Source of the DNA: JACVRW01 sp963771715
GTDB lineage: Bacteria; Actinomycetota; Thermoleophilia; Solirubrobacterales; Thermoleophilaceae
Reading direction: 5' to 3'
DNA length: 64,000 nucleotides
Assembly: GCA_963771715.1 (NCBI GenBank)
Contig: CAVYUQ010000016.1
Coordinates: forward strand, 62,001-126,000
The notes under the pieces are model-generated. The model searched no databases. It was given only the letters and a program-made list of their open reading frames with translations, and was not told the DNA's origin. The stretch's first letter is position 1; the number at the start of each line of letters is the position of its first letter. A program made the position numbers and the translations under genes. Below are positions 40,483-47,806 of the stretch, piece by piece.

Positions 40483-40816
40483 CCGCCGCACCCGCCAGCC
40501 CGCGCTAATCGGACTCTTGAGGTATCCGTCAGCGTCCTCGCTATCCCAACCGGGGCTTCTCCTTTCGCGTGCTTCCGGCACTGGCGGTATTGCGCGTTCG
40601 GTCCAATCGAGAGTGCCCCTTCCCCATGGATGCGGGAGCGACGTCGGAGCCTGCCAGGGACTCTTGCGTCTCGCGCATAGCGACACTCCTCGCCTCGCCG
40701 CTCGAGGCCGTCGCTAACCGGCGAAAGGAGCGGCGCCGCTGACGCCCTCGCGCTTGCGGGCCTTGTGCAATGCGTGCGTTGCGCCCCTGGCACCCGAGAA
40801 ACCGACTTGCCGATCG
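40483..40816. other. Gene-poor stretch holding repeat copy 2
   Basis: No coding sequence is supported between the XRE-cupin stop and the 62-residue gene. It contains the dispersed repeat at 40611-40689. I see no tRNA cloverleaf, promoter or clear terminator in the remainder. Confidence 0.5.
40611..40689. repeat. Dispersed repeat, copy 2
   Basis: About 79 bp. GAGTGCCCCTTCCCCATGGA at the left end, GATGCGGGAGCGACG and GTCTCGCGC inside, CGACACTC at the right end; outer GAGTG...CACTC arms are inverted. Aligns with copy 1 over nearly its whole length and with both ends of copy 3. Confidence 0.65.
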
Positions 40817-41005
40817 TCAGACCTGTCGTGAGGCCGACGGTTCCGCGCCGGCTCCCAGCACGATCACCGCACCAAAAGCTGCCCAAGCGACCACCGAGGA
40901 CCAGCGAAGGACCTCCCTGGCAACCCGCACCTTCGTCGGATCAGCCTGCTTGGGGGCCATCTCGTCGAAGAACCGGCGTACTCCCGGGATGCGATCAATC
41001 TCCAT
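40817..41005 (-). CDS. 62-residue protein with one membrane helix
   Basis: MEIDRIPGVRRFFDEMAPK, a basic amphipathic part, then a membrane helix (about 36-54, VVAWAAFGAVIVLGAGA). No family recognised. It is divergent from an XRE regulator over an inverted repeat, an arrangement seen in regulated small-membrane-protein or toxin-antitoxin loci. Codon use is less GC-biased than in neighbouring genes. Confidence 0.55.
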   Translation of the reverse strand: MEIDRIPGVRRFFDEMAPKQADPTKVRVAREVLRWSSVVAWAAFGAVIVLGAGAEPSASRQV

Positions 41006-41013
41006 GCGATCAA

Positions 41014-41048
41014 CTCCAACAATTCGTTTGAACGGGTAGTTGTTGGAG
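41014..41048. promoter_or_regulatory. Inverted repeat, probable XRE operator
   Basis: CTCCAACAA (41014-41022) and its exact complement TTGTTGGAG (41040-41048), 17 bp apart, in the gap between the 62-residue gene and the XRE gene. A third half-site TTGTTGG lies at 41102-41108, against the XRE start codon. Confidence 0.6.
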
Positions 41049-41109
41049 CTTATCCGATTTCAACGCTCTCCGCAAGTCGAAGTGCGACCAATAGTCATTA
41101 ATTGTTGGT

Positions 41110-41667
41110 ATGCTGGAAGGCGTGAATGATCCCCATACGCCGGCGGAGGACTACATCGGCGAGCCGTCGCCGGCGGGCTGGGTCGTCGGGCCAGGCAAGC
41201 CAGACAACCCCCGCTTCGGGGAGTTGCTAGAGCGCCTGCGATGGAAGGCTGGTCTCTCCCGAGCTGATGCGGCGGCCAAACTCGGGCTCTCTTCTGAGTA
41301 CCTGCGCCTCATCGAAGTCGGCAAACGCACTCCTGCGCTTGGGCAGATGCGAAATGTGCTGGATGCCTACGGTGCGGAAGGTGAGGTCGAAAGGATCTCG
41401 CCTCAGGGGTATCGACAGGACTTCGCGGTCATCGACCCGCTTGACGGCGAGCCGGTGTTCGTCGAGTTCACCAGCAGGATCCGCGAAGCACGACGAAGGG
41501 CACTCGGCGGTCCCCCCGACGAGGATGAGGACTGGCAACAGGCGACCCATGAGCGCCCGGGCGAAAGCCGGGCCGCCGAGATCGGCCTGGTGGTCTCTCT
41601 CCTGACCCGAGCCGACGACAACGCCCTGCGCAAGGTTCGAGCGTTGCTCGAGGACGAAGTCGGCTGA
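41110..41667 (+). CDS. XRE-family transcription regulator
   Basis: 185 residues. Helix-turn-helix at about 37-95 (GELLERLRWKAGLSRADAAA, LGLSSEYLRLIEVGKRTP). The C-terminal half is acidic and helical, of unknown role, and ends LLTRADDNALRKVRALLEDE. Probably binds the 41014-41048 dyad and the half-site at its own start, controlling itself and the small membrane protein. Confidence 0.8.
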   Translation: MLEGVNDPHTPAEDYIGEPSPAGWVVGPGKPDNPRFGELLERLRWKAGLSRADAAAKLGLSSEYLRLIEVGKRTPALGQMRNVLDAYGAEGEVERISPQGYRQDFAVIDPLDGEPVFVEFTSRIREARRRALGGPPDEDEDWQQATHERPGESRAAEIGLVVSLLTRADDNALRKVRALLEDEVG

Positions 41668-41672
41668 GGTGC

Positions 41673-41690
41673 CCGGCCCAGAGGGGCCGG
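41673..41690 (+). terminator. Hairpin after the XRE gene
   Basis: CCGGCCC/GGGCCGG stem of 7 bp around a short AGAG loop, 6 bases after the XRE stop codon. No T-run follows. Confidence 0.45.
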
Positions 41691-42014
41691 ATAAGCGAAC
41701 GCGCGCGCCCGGGCAAACCGTGACCAGCGCGCAGCGCGCTCGACCCGCGTGTCGCTGTCGCTTCGAGGCAGACGCGACAGCGGGCCATCACTTGCACTGA
41801 GTGCTCCCTTCGCGTGATGCAGCACTCGCGGCCGGCCGTCACTGAGAGTGCCGCTTCCCCATGAAAGGAGCACTCCCCGACAGCGCGGCGGGAGTGTCGC
41901 TTCGCGTGACAAGCGCAAAGCGGTCGAAGCTCGGTCACCCGGCTATCGCGCTGCCCGGTTTCGTCCTAAGCGGCTCTTCTGATCAGCGACGCACGCTGCC
42001 CGACGTCGAGCCGA
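41691..42014. other. Gene-poor stretch holding repeat copy 3
   Basis: No supported gene. Contains copy 3 of the dispersed repeat (41846-41910) and, just before it at about 41800-41828, GAGTGCTCCCTTCGCGTGAT ending GCACTC, which resembles parts of the same repeat. Otherwise nothing recognised. Confidence 0.45.
41846..41910. repeat. Dispersed repeat, copy 3 (divergent)
   Basis: About 65 bp. Left end GAGTGCCGCTTCCCCATG matches copies 1 and 2; right end GGGAGTGTCGCTTCGCGTGA differs inside but keeps the GAGTG/CACTC pattern. Shorter in the middle than the other two. Confidence 0.5.
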
Positions 42015-42271
42015 TCAGTCCCAGAAGTCCTCGAACCGCTCGGTGTCGCCTCCCTTGGGCTTCCGGCCACCGATGCAGATCACGGTAGGCCTCCTCCTGC
42101 ACACGATGCCGGTGACCCCACGGCATGCGGGCACCCGGGTCGTAGGTGAAGCGGCTCACGCCGAGCTCGGGCGATCGCAGAGCCTCCCGCGTAAACCGCC
42201 ACGGCAATGTGAGCATCCTGCGGGCTGACATCGCGTAGATCGTCGACGTTCTTCTTCGTCCAGTCGGGCAT
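42015..42271 (-). pseudogene. Cupin-domain protein remnant with internal deletion
   Basis: Reads MPDWTKKNVDDLRDVS, then in another frame ELGVSRFTYDPGARMPWGHRHRVQEEAY split over the cupin histidines (GHRHRVQEE), then in a third frame a tail ICIGGRKPKGGDTERFEDFWD. The start, first cupin motif and tail of a small cupin are recognisable, but about 40-60 middle residues including the second motif are missing. Looks like a real deletion and not only base errors. Confidence 0.6.
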
Positions 42272-42349
42272 CTCGAAACTCTCGCACCTCCTACGCGCGC
42301 CCCCGGGCATACGTGGCCGGCTTTCGATTAGTACGCTCAGGGCCAGCCA

Positions 42350-42439
42350 ACAGGGGGGCTCGCGGATGCGGGCTGAGATGGTGCTCAGGAGACCGGCGCC
42401 GACCCTTTGAACCTGTGGGGTAATGCCCGCGGAGGGAGC
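42350..42439 (+). ncRNA. TPP (THI-box) riboswitch
   Basis: The conserved core is clear: GCGGGCTGAGATGG (42368-42381, P2-P3 side), ACCCTTTGAACCTGTGGGGT (42402-42421, pyrophosphate-binding side), and GTAATGCCCGCGGAGGGA (42420-42437) closing the P1 stem. It binds thiamine pyrophosphate. The closing strand includes the GGAGGGA ribosome site for the ATG at 42441, so ligand binding should hide that site and block translation of the thiamine-precursor transporter genes. Confidence 0.93.
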
Positions 42440-42440
42440 G

Positions 42441-43202
42441 ATGCGGACCGAGGCCGAGGCTCCTGCAACGGAGCCTCTTTCGTTAGCGAACGTCACGCGC
42501 CGGTACCGGAGGGTCACGGCGCTCGCGGGCATCGACCTGTCGGCCCGGCAGGACGAGGTGCTGGCCGTGGTCGGGCCGTCCGGCTGCGGGAAGTCGACCC
42601 TGCTCGAGCTGATGGCGGGCCTCCAGGAGCCGGACGAGGGCGTTGTCTCCGTCGAGGGCGCGACGGACGCGGCCGCACGCCGCGCCTCCTGCGCCTACAT
42701 GCCCCAGCGCGACCTGCTCCTGCCGTGGCGCGACGCGCTCGGCAACGCCGCCCTCGCGCTCGAGTGCCAGGGCGTGCGCGCCGCCGAGGCGCGCCGGCGG
42801 GCGGAGCCGCTCTTCGAGCGCTTCGGGCTCGCCGAGTTCGAGGAGGCGGAGCCGGCGGAGCTGTCCGGCGGGATGCGCCAGCGCGTGGCGTTCCTGCGCA
42901 CCCTCCTCCCCGGCCGTCCCGTGCTGCTGCTCGACGAGCCGTTCGGCGCGCTCGACTCGATCACGCGCGCCGCGATGCAGCGCTGGCTCGCCGAGGCGCT
43001 GGAGCAGGAGCCGCGGACCGTGCTGCTCGTGACGCACGACACCGAGGAGGCGATCTTCCTCGCGGACCGCGTCGTGGTGCTCTCGCCGCGCCCGGGACGG
43101 GTGGTCGCCGAGATACCCGTGGAGCTCGCCCGGCCGCGCGACGTGACGAGCCCGGACTTCACGGCGGTCAAGCGCCGCGCGCTGGAGGCGCTCGCCGCAT
43201 GA
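42441..43202 (+). CDS. thiZ: ABC transporter ATPase for a thiamine precursor
   Basis: 253-residue ATP-binding subunit of the nitrate/taurine/HMP importer class. Walker A GPSGCGKST, signature LSGGMRQR, Walker B LLLDEPFGALD, switch VTHDTEEA. The ATG at 42441 is used because GGAGGGA lies at the right distance; the in-frame ATG at 42423 sits inside the conserved riboswitch core. The riboswitch and the following permease and binding-protein genes identify a hydroxymethylpyrimidine/thiamine-precursor importer. Confidence 0.88.
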   Translation: MRTEAEAPATEPLSLANVTRRYRRVTALAGIDLSARQDEVLAVVGPSGCGKSTLLELMAGLQEPDEGVVSVEGATDAAARRASCAYMPQRDLLLPWRDALGNAALALECQGVRAAEARRRAEPLFERFGLAEFEEAEPAELSGGMRQRVAFLRTLLPGRPVLLLDEPFGALDSITRAAMQRWLAEALEQEPRTVLLVTHDTEEAIFLADRVVVLSPRPGRVVAEIPVELARPRDVTSPDFTAVKRRALEALAA

Positions 43203-43948
43203 GGTACTGGCTGTCCGCGCTGCTCGTGCTCCTGTTCCTGCTCGCCTGGCAGGGAGTGGCCTCGCTCGACTCGGTCGACGACCTCACGCTCGCCTCGCCA
43301 GTCGAGACCTTCGAGGCGCTGGTGGACGACTGGTCGCTCCTCTGGGGCAACGCCAGGTCGACGCTCGCGGAGGTGCTGCTCGGCCTGGCGCTGGCGGTCG
43401 TGGTCGGGGGCGGCCTCGGAGTGGCCATGCACCTGTTCCGCCCGCTCCGCGACGCCGCCTACCCGCTGCTCGTGGCCTCCCAGGCGGTGCCGATCGTCGT
43501 GCTCGCCCCGATCTTCGTGCTCCTGTTCGACTTCGGCATGCGGCCCACGATCGCGATCGTCGCGCTGATCTGCTTCTTCCCGATCACCGTCAACCTGCTC
43601 GACGGCCTGCGCTCGGTGGAGCCCGAGCTCCTGAAGCTCATGCGCAGCATGGGCGCGTCGCGGCTGCGCACGCTCCGCTCGGTGGAGCTGCCCGCTTCGC
43701 TCCCTTCGCTGTTCAGCGGACTGAAGGTGGCCGCTACGGTGTCGGTGATAGGTGCTGTGTTTGGCGAGTGGGCGGGCGGCCAGGAGGGACTTGGCAGGCT
43801 CGTGCTCAACGCCAACAACCAGCTCCAGACCGGCCGCCTCTACGCCGGGACCGTGCTCCTGTCGGCGATGGCGATCGCGCTGTTCCTGCTCGCCGTGCTG
43901 GCGGAGCGACTGATGTGCCCATGGAACCGAAAGGACAAGCCCGTATGA
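43199..43948 (+). CDS. thiX: ABC transporter permease for a thiamine precursor
   Basis: 249 residues, about six membrane helices, BPD_transp_1 fold. The coupling-helix motif that contacts the ATPase is LKLMRSMGASRLRTLRSVELP. Overlaps the ATPase gene and the binding-protein gene by four bases each (ATGA), so the three are translated together under the riboswitch. Confidence 0.88.
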   Translation: MRYWLSALLVLLFLLAWQGVASLDSVDDLTLASPVETFEALVDDWSLLWGNARSTLAEVLLGLALAVVVGGGLGVAMHLFRPLRDAAYPLLVASQAVPIVVLAPIFVLLFDFGMRPTIAIVALICFFPITVNLLDGLRSVEPELLKLMRSMGASRLRTLRSVELPASLPSLFSGLKVAATVSVIGAVFGEWAGGQEGLGRLVLNANNQLQTGRLYAGTVLLSAMAIALFLLAVLAERLMCPWNRKDKPV

Positions 43949-44944
43949 CCCGCGTCGTCGCGCCGCTCCTGTGCGCGGCCCTGCTGCTGGCGGCCTGCGG
44001 CGAGAAGGAGGACGTGCTCGAGCCGACCGGCTCGAAGCGCGTGGAGCTGATGCTCGACTACTTCCCGAACGCCGACCACGCCGGGATCTATGCGGCGGAG
44101 GCCGGCGGGCACTTCGAACAGGCCGCCCTCGACGTGGAGATCCGCCAGCCGCCGGACCCGGCCGCCCCGATCAAGCAGGTGGCGGCGGGACGCGTGGACC
44201 TGGCGATCTCGTACGAGCCGGAGGTCCTGCGGGCACGCGACCAGGGGCTCGACGTGGTGAGCGTGGCGGCGATCGTCCAGGAGCCGCTCACGTCGATCAT
44301 CTCGCTGCCGAACGCGAAGATCGCGAGCCCGGCCGACCTGAAGGGGAAGACGGTCGGCACGGCGGGGATCGACTACCAGGAGGCCTACCTGCGCGCGATC
44401 ATGTCGGAGGCGGGCGTTGGCCCGGCATCGGTGAAGGTCAGGAACGTCGGCTTCGGCTTCAGCGCCGCGCTGATCACAGGGAGGATCGACGCGGCGCTCG
44501 GCGCGTTCTGGAACTACGAGGGCCAGGAGCTGAAGCTGCGCGGCAAGCGCCCGCGGATCATCCGCATCGAGGACGCCGGCGTTCCGAGCTACAACGAGCT
44601 GGTGCTGGTGGCCAACGAATCCGCGCTCGAGCGCGATGGCGACAAGATCCGCGCCTTCATCGGAGCCGTGTCACGCGGAACGCGCGACCTGCGCCGCAAC
44701 CCGGACGAGGCGATCGACGGCCTGCTCGAGGCGAACCCCGACCTCGACCCGGAGCTCCAGCGAGCCGTCGTGAAGGTGACGCTGCCGCTGTTCTTCCCGC
44801 CGGAGGGCCAAGCCCTTCGGCTGGCACGACCCGGCCCAGTGGGACGAGTTCTCGGCATGGATGAAGGACAACCAGCTGCTGGACAACCCGCCGGACCCGG
44901 GGGCGTCGTTCAACAACGAGCTGCTGCCCGGCGCCGGGCTCTGA
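43945..44944 (+). CDS. thiY: NMT1/THI5-like substrate-binding lipoprotein
   Basis: About 332 residues. Lipoprotein signal MTRVVAPLLCAALLLAACGE with lipobox LAAC. The NMT1/THI5-like domain shows LMLDYFPNADHAGIYAAEAG at the start, then KTVGTAGIDYQEAYLRAI, IDAALGAFWNYEGQ. It captures the pyrimidine precursor outside the membrane. One extra base near 44810 (after FFPPEG) shifts the last 45 residues (GWHDPAQWDEFSAWM); otherwise complete. Confidence 0.85.
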
Positions 44945-44945
44945 C

Positions 44946-45611
44946 TCAGTTCGAGTTCGGCTGCGGCACGATCCGGATGTAGGGCCGCGGCGACTCCCAG
45001 CCGTCCGGGTAGATCTCCTTCGCCTCCTCGTCGTTCACCGAGCCGGCGATGATCACGTTGTCGCCCTGGTTCCACTGGGCGGGCGTCGCCACGCGGTGCT
45101 TCGCCGTGAGCTGGAGCGAGTCGATCACGCGCAGCACCTCGTCGAAGTTGCGGCCGGTCGTCATCGGATAGACGAGGATCAGCTTGATCTTCTTGTCCGG
45201 GCCGATCACGAAGACGTTCCGCACCGTCTGGTTGTCGGCCGGCGTGCGCTCGGTCGGGTCGCCCTCGACGTCGGCGGGGAGCATCCCGTACGCCTTCGAC
45301 ACCTTGAAGTCGGAGTCGCCGATGATCGGGTAGTTAGGGGCGTGGCCCTGCGTCTCCTCGATGTCGCCGGCCCACTTCGAGTGGTTGTCCACGGGGTCGA
45401 CGGACAGCCCGATGACCTTCACGCCCCGCTTGTCGAACTCCGGCTTGATGCTGGCCATGTAGCCCAGCTCGGTCGTGCAGACGGGGGTGAAGTCCCTGGG
45501 ATGCGAGAACAGCACTGCCCAGGAGTCACCGACCCAGTCGTGGAAGCTGATCTTGCCTTCCGTGGTATCGGCCTCGAAGTCCGGGGCGTTGTCGCCGATC
45601 GTAAGAGCCAT
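44946..45611 (-). CDS. 1-Cys peroxiredoxin (Prx6-type)
   Basis: 221 residues, AhpC/TSA fold. Peroxidatic Cys45 in FTPVCTTELG; catalytic arginine in NQTVRNVFVIGPD. The length and long C-terminal domain (VATPAQWNQGDNVII) are those of Prx6/1-Cys enzymes, and no resolving cysteine is evident. It reduces hydroperoxides in the cytoplasm. ATG 45611 has an AGGAAGGA site. Convergent with the thiamine transporter operon. Confidence 0.92.
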   Translation of the reverse strand: MALTIGDNAPDFEADTTEGKISFHDWVGDSWAVLFSHPRDFTPVCTTELGYMASIKPEFDKRGVKVIGLSVDPVDNHSKWAGDIEETQGHAPNYPIIGDSDFKVSKAYGMLPADVEGDPTERTPADNQTVRNVFVIGPDKKIKLILVYPMTTGRNFDEVLRVIDSLQLTAKHRVATPAQWNQGDNVIIAGSVNDEEAKEIYPDGWESPRPYIRIVPQPNSN

Positions 45612-45652
45612 CGTCCTTCCTCCTGGCTTGGCGTTTTGACGATTATGTCGCT

Positions 45653-46210
45653 GTGCGCTTCCCGCTGTCCGACGATTGCCATCTGCGCCTGCTCGAGGAG
45701 ACCGACGCCGAGGAGCTCCACGGCCTCGTCGACGCCAACCGGGACTACCTCGCCGAGTGGATGCCGTGGGCGGCCGACCAGACGCTCGAGGGCACGCTTG
45801 CCTTCATCCGGACGACGATGCGCCGGCATGCCGAGAACAACGGCTTCGAGACGGCGCTCGTTCTCGACGGCCGCATCGCCGGCGCCGCCGGCTTCGCGAG
45901 CGTCGACTGGGTCGCCCGCTCGACGAGCATCGGCTACTGGCTCGCCGAGGCGCACCAGGGCCGCGGGCTGATGACGAGCGCCGTGCGAGCCCTGGTCGAC
46001 CACGCCTTCGGCGAGTGGGGGCTCCACCGCGTGGAGATACGCGCGGCCGAGGACAACCTCCGCAGCCGCGCGATCCCTGAGCGGCTCGGCTTCGAGCAGG
46101 AGGGCGTCCTGCGCGAAGCCGAGCGTGTGGGCGAGCGCTACCTCGACCTGGTCGTCTACGGCCTTCTGGCTACGAAGCGTTCTCGTCCAGGTCCAGCGAC
46201 AGCGAGTTGA
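45653..46210 (+). CDS. GNAT acetyltransferase, RimJ/RimL-like
   Basis: 185 residues, intact: LRLLEETDAEELHGLVD, IGYWLAEAHQGRGLMTSAVR (acetyl-CoA loop), VEIRAAEDNLRSRAIPERLG. Typical of ribosomal-protein-serine/alanine acetyltransferase relatives; substrate unknown. GTG start at 45653, only 41 bp from the divergent peroxiredoxin start. Its last 41 bases overlap the converging msrB gene. Confidence 0.82.
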   Translation: MRFPLSDDCHLRLLEETDAEELHGLVDANRDYLAEWMPWAADQTLEGTLAFIRTTMRRHAENNGFETALVLDGRIAGAAGFASVDWVARSTSIGYWLAEAHQGRGLMTSAVRALVDHAFGEWGLHRVEIRAAEDNLRSRAIPERLGFEQEGVLREAERVGERYLDLVVYGLLATKRSRPGPATAS

Positions 46211-46571
46211 TGCAGTAGCGCTGGCCGCCCGGGCCGGGGCCGTCCGGGAAGACGTGGCCCAGGTGGCCGCCGCAGCGGGCGCAGGTCACCTCGGTGCGGA
46301 CCATTCCGAGGCTGCGGTCCTCGTGCAGCTCCACGGCGTCGGCCACCGCCGGCTCGGTGAAGCTCGGCCAGCCGGTGCCCGAGTCGAACTTCGTGTCGGA
46401 GCTGAACAGCTCGGCGCCGCAGGCGCCGCAGCGGTACATGCCGTCGGCCTTCGAGTGGGTGTAGGCGCCGGTGAACGGCGGCTCGGTGCCCTTCTCGCGC
46501 AGGACGTGGAAGCGGTCGGGCGAGAGCTCCTCGCGCCACTCGGCGTCCGTCTTCTCGAGCTTCTCGGTCAT
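46170..46571 (-). CDS. msrB: Peptide methionine-R-sulfoxide reductase
   Basis: 133 residues. Zinc cysteines C48-x2-C51 (CGAC) and CARC further on; catalytic cysteine in RYCINSLSL; GTGWPSF loop present. It repairs oxidised methionine. ATGA overlap with the upstream glycosylase gene makes a repair operon. Confidence 0.95.
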   Translation of the reverse strand: MTEKLEKTDAEWREELSPDRFHVLREKGTEPPFTGAYTHSKADGMYRCGACGAELFSSDTKFDSGTGWPSFTEPAVADAVELHEDRSLGMVRTEVTCARCGGHLGHVFPDGPGPGGQRYCINSLSLDLDENAS

Positions 46572-47431
46572 CGGTGGAACCTCCGCTGTAGGGCGTAACA
46601 GCCTGCAAGACCAGCGTACTCACCGTAGGGAGCGAAGAACTCGCGCACCTCGTCCTCGGTGGCGCGGCGGCCGAGGCCGGCCGCGAGTCCCACGAACTTC
46701 AGGTAGGCCACGTCGAGCGCCGGCAGCTGGTCGTCGCGGCCCTGGCCGGCCACCGCGAGCATCTCGAGCGTCCAGTTGCCGATGTTCGGGACCTGACGCA
46801 GGCGCCGCCAGGCGGGCTCGTGCTGGCTCAGGTCGGCGCGGCCGGAGGCCACCTCTCGCGCAACGCGGACCAGCGCGATCGACCGCTTGGGCGCGAGCCC
46901 GCAGGCGTCGAGCTCCGCCGGCGAGCGGCCGGCCAGCCACGCCGCCGTGGGCGGCGCCGTGAGCGTGCCGCATGCGCTCCGGCGCCCGTGGCGGCGCACG
47001 ATCCGGCGCTGGATCGCCGCGGCGCGGCCGGAGTCGATCAGCTGCTCGCAGACCGCCCATGCGAGCGCCTCGAAGGGCTCCGGCCGGCGCCGCGGCCGCA
47101 GCCACGGCTTTCGCCGGATCACCGGCCCGATCAGCGGGTCCCAGCGGAAGCGGCGCTGGAACTCACCCAGGTCGTGATCGGTGCCGAGGGCAAAGCGCAT
47201 GCGCTCGACCGCGCCCGCGGCGGCCTCGGGCGAGTCCGCCTCGGCGCGTATCCGCACGGCGCCGGATACTGCCCAGGCGCGCACGGTCGCGACCTCCTCC
47301 CCGATCCACAGCGCCCGCGTGAGCGCCCCGTCGCGCGCGACCATCACCCCGTCGCGCCCCGGCCCCGGGAGCCTGTATGGGCCCACCGGTACGACGTCCT
47401 CCTCTACGACGAGCGCTCGGGTTCCCGCCAC
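46568..47431 (-). CDS. AlkA-like DNA-3-methyladenine glycosylase
   Basis: 287 residues: an N-terminal TBP-like part, then a helix-hairpin-helix GPD domain with hairpin RQVPNIGNWTLEMLAVAG and the catalytic aspartate in LPALDVAYLK. Removes alkylated bases in base excision repair. No iron-sulfur cysteine cluster is present, which fits AlkA and excludes Nth/MutY. Coupled to msrB. Confidence 0.85.
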   Translation of the reverse strand: MAGTRALVVEEDVVPVGPYRLPGPGRDGVMVARDGALTRALWIGEEVATVRAWAVSGAVRIRAEADSPEAAAGAVERMRFALGTDHDLGEFQRRFRWDPLIGPVIRRKPWLRPRRRPEPFEALAWAVCEQLIDSGRAAAIQRRIVRRHGRRSACGTLTAPPTAAWLAGRSPAELDACGLAPKRSIALVRVAREVASGRADLSQHEPAWRRLRQVPNIGNWTLEMLAVAGQGRDDQLPALDVAYLKFVGLAAGLGRRATEDEVREFFAPYGEYAGLAGCYALQRRFHR

Positions 47432-47452
47432 GCCCGCGAGTCTATGCTCGCG

Positions 47453-47806
47453 TCAATCGACCCCGCCGCCGACGATCTCCGGCGTCTCGGAGGGCCCCCG
47501 CCGCCCCCGCCGCCGGTGGGAGCGCCACCCGATCCGGTGCTGCCCGTGGACGGCGAACCGCCGGACGCCGCGGCGGCTCTCCCCCCGCCGAGGGCGCCGC
47601 CTCCGCCGGCGCTTCCCTTCAGCGCCGGCACCCGCCCTCTCACCGCGAGCGCCGGAATCGACACGTCGACGGACGATTCCGAGAGTGTGGTGGCCCCCGG
47701 CGTCGGCCGCCGCCTCCGGACGCGTCATCCGGCCGGCCGCGAACGCGCCCGCCGCCACCAGCAGCACGAGCGCCGCGAGCGCGGCCCACGATCGGCGGGA
47801 GGCCAT
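47453..47806 (-). CDS. Low-complexity secreted or anchored protein, frameshifted
   Basis: Starts MASRRSWAALAALVLLVAAG, a signal or anchor helix (about 7-24), followed after a frame change near 47700 by SESSVDVSIPALAVRGRVPA and a Gly/Ser/Ala-rich run, and probably a second change before the end SETPEIVGGGVD. No family. ATG 47806 shares a base with the stop of the upstream gene (TGATG). Confidence 0.5.
   Translation of the reverse strand: MASRRSWAALAALVLLVAAGAFAAGRMTRPEAAADAGGHHTLGIVRRRVDSGARGERAGAGAEGKRRRRRRPRRGESRRGVRRFAVHGQHRIGWRSHRRRGRRGPSETPEIVGGGVD

Noticed and set aside
37786..42014. Insertion sequence or prophage in the accessory stretch
   Set aside because: No transposase, integrase or phage gene is visible; only short repeats, regulators and remnants.
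42423..42440. ATG at 42423 as the start of the ABC ATPase
   Set aside because: It lies in the conserved GTAATGCC core of the riboswitch and has no ribosome site; ATG 42441 does.
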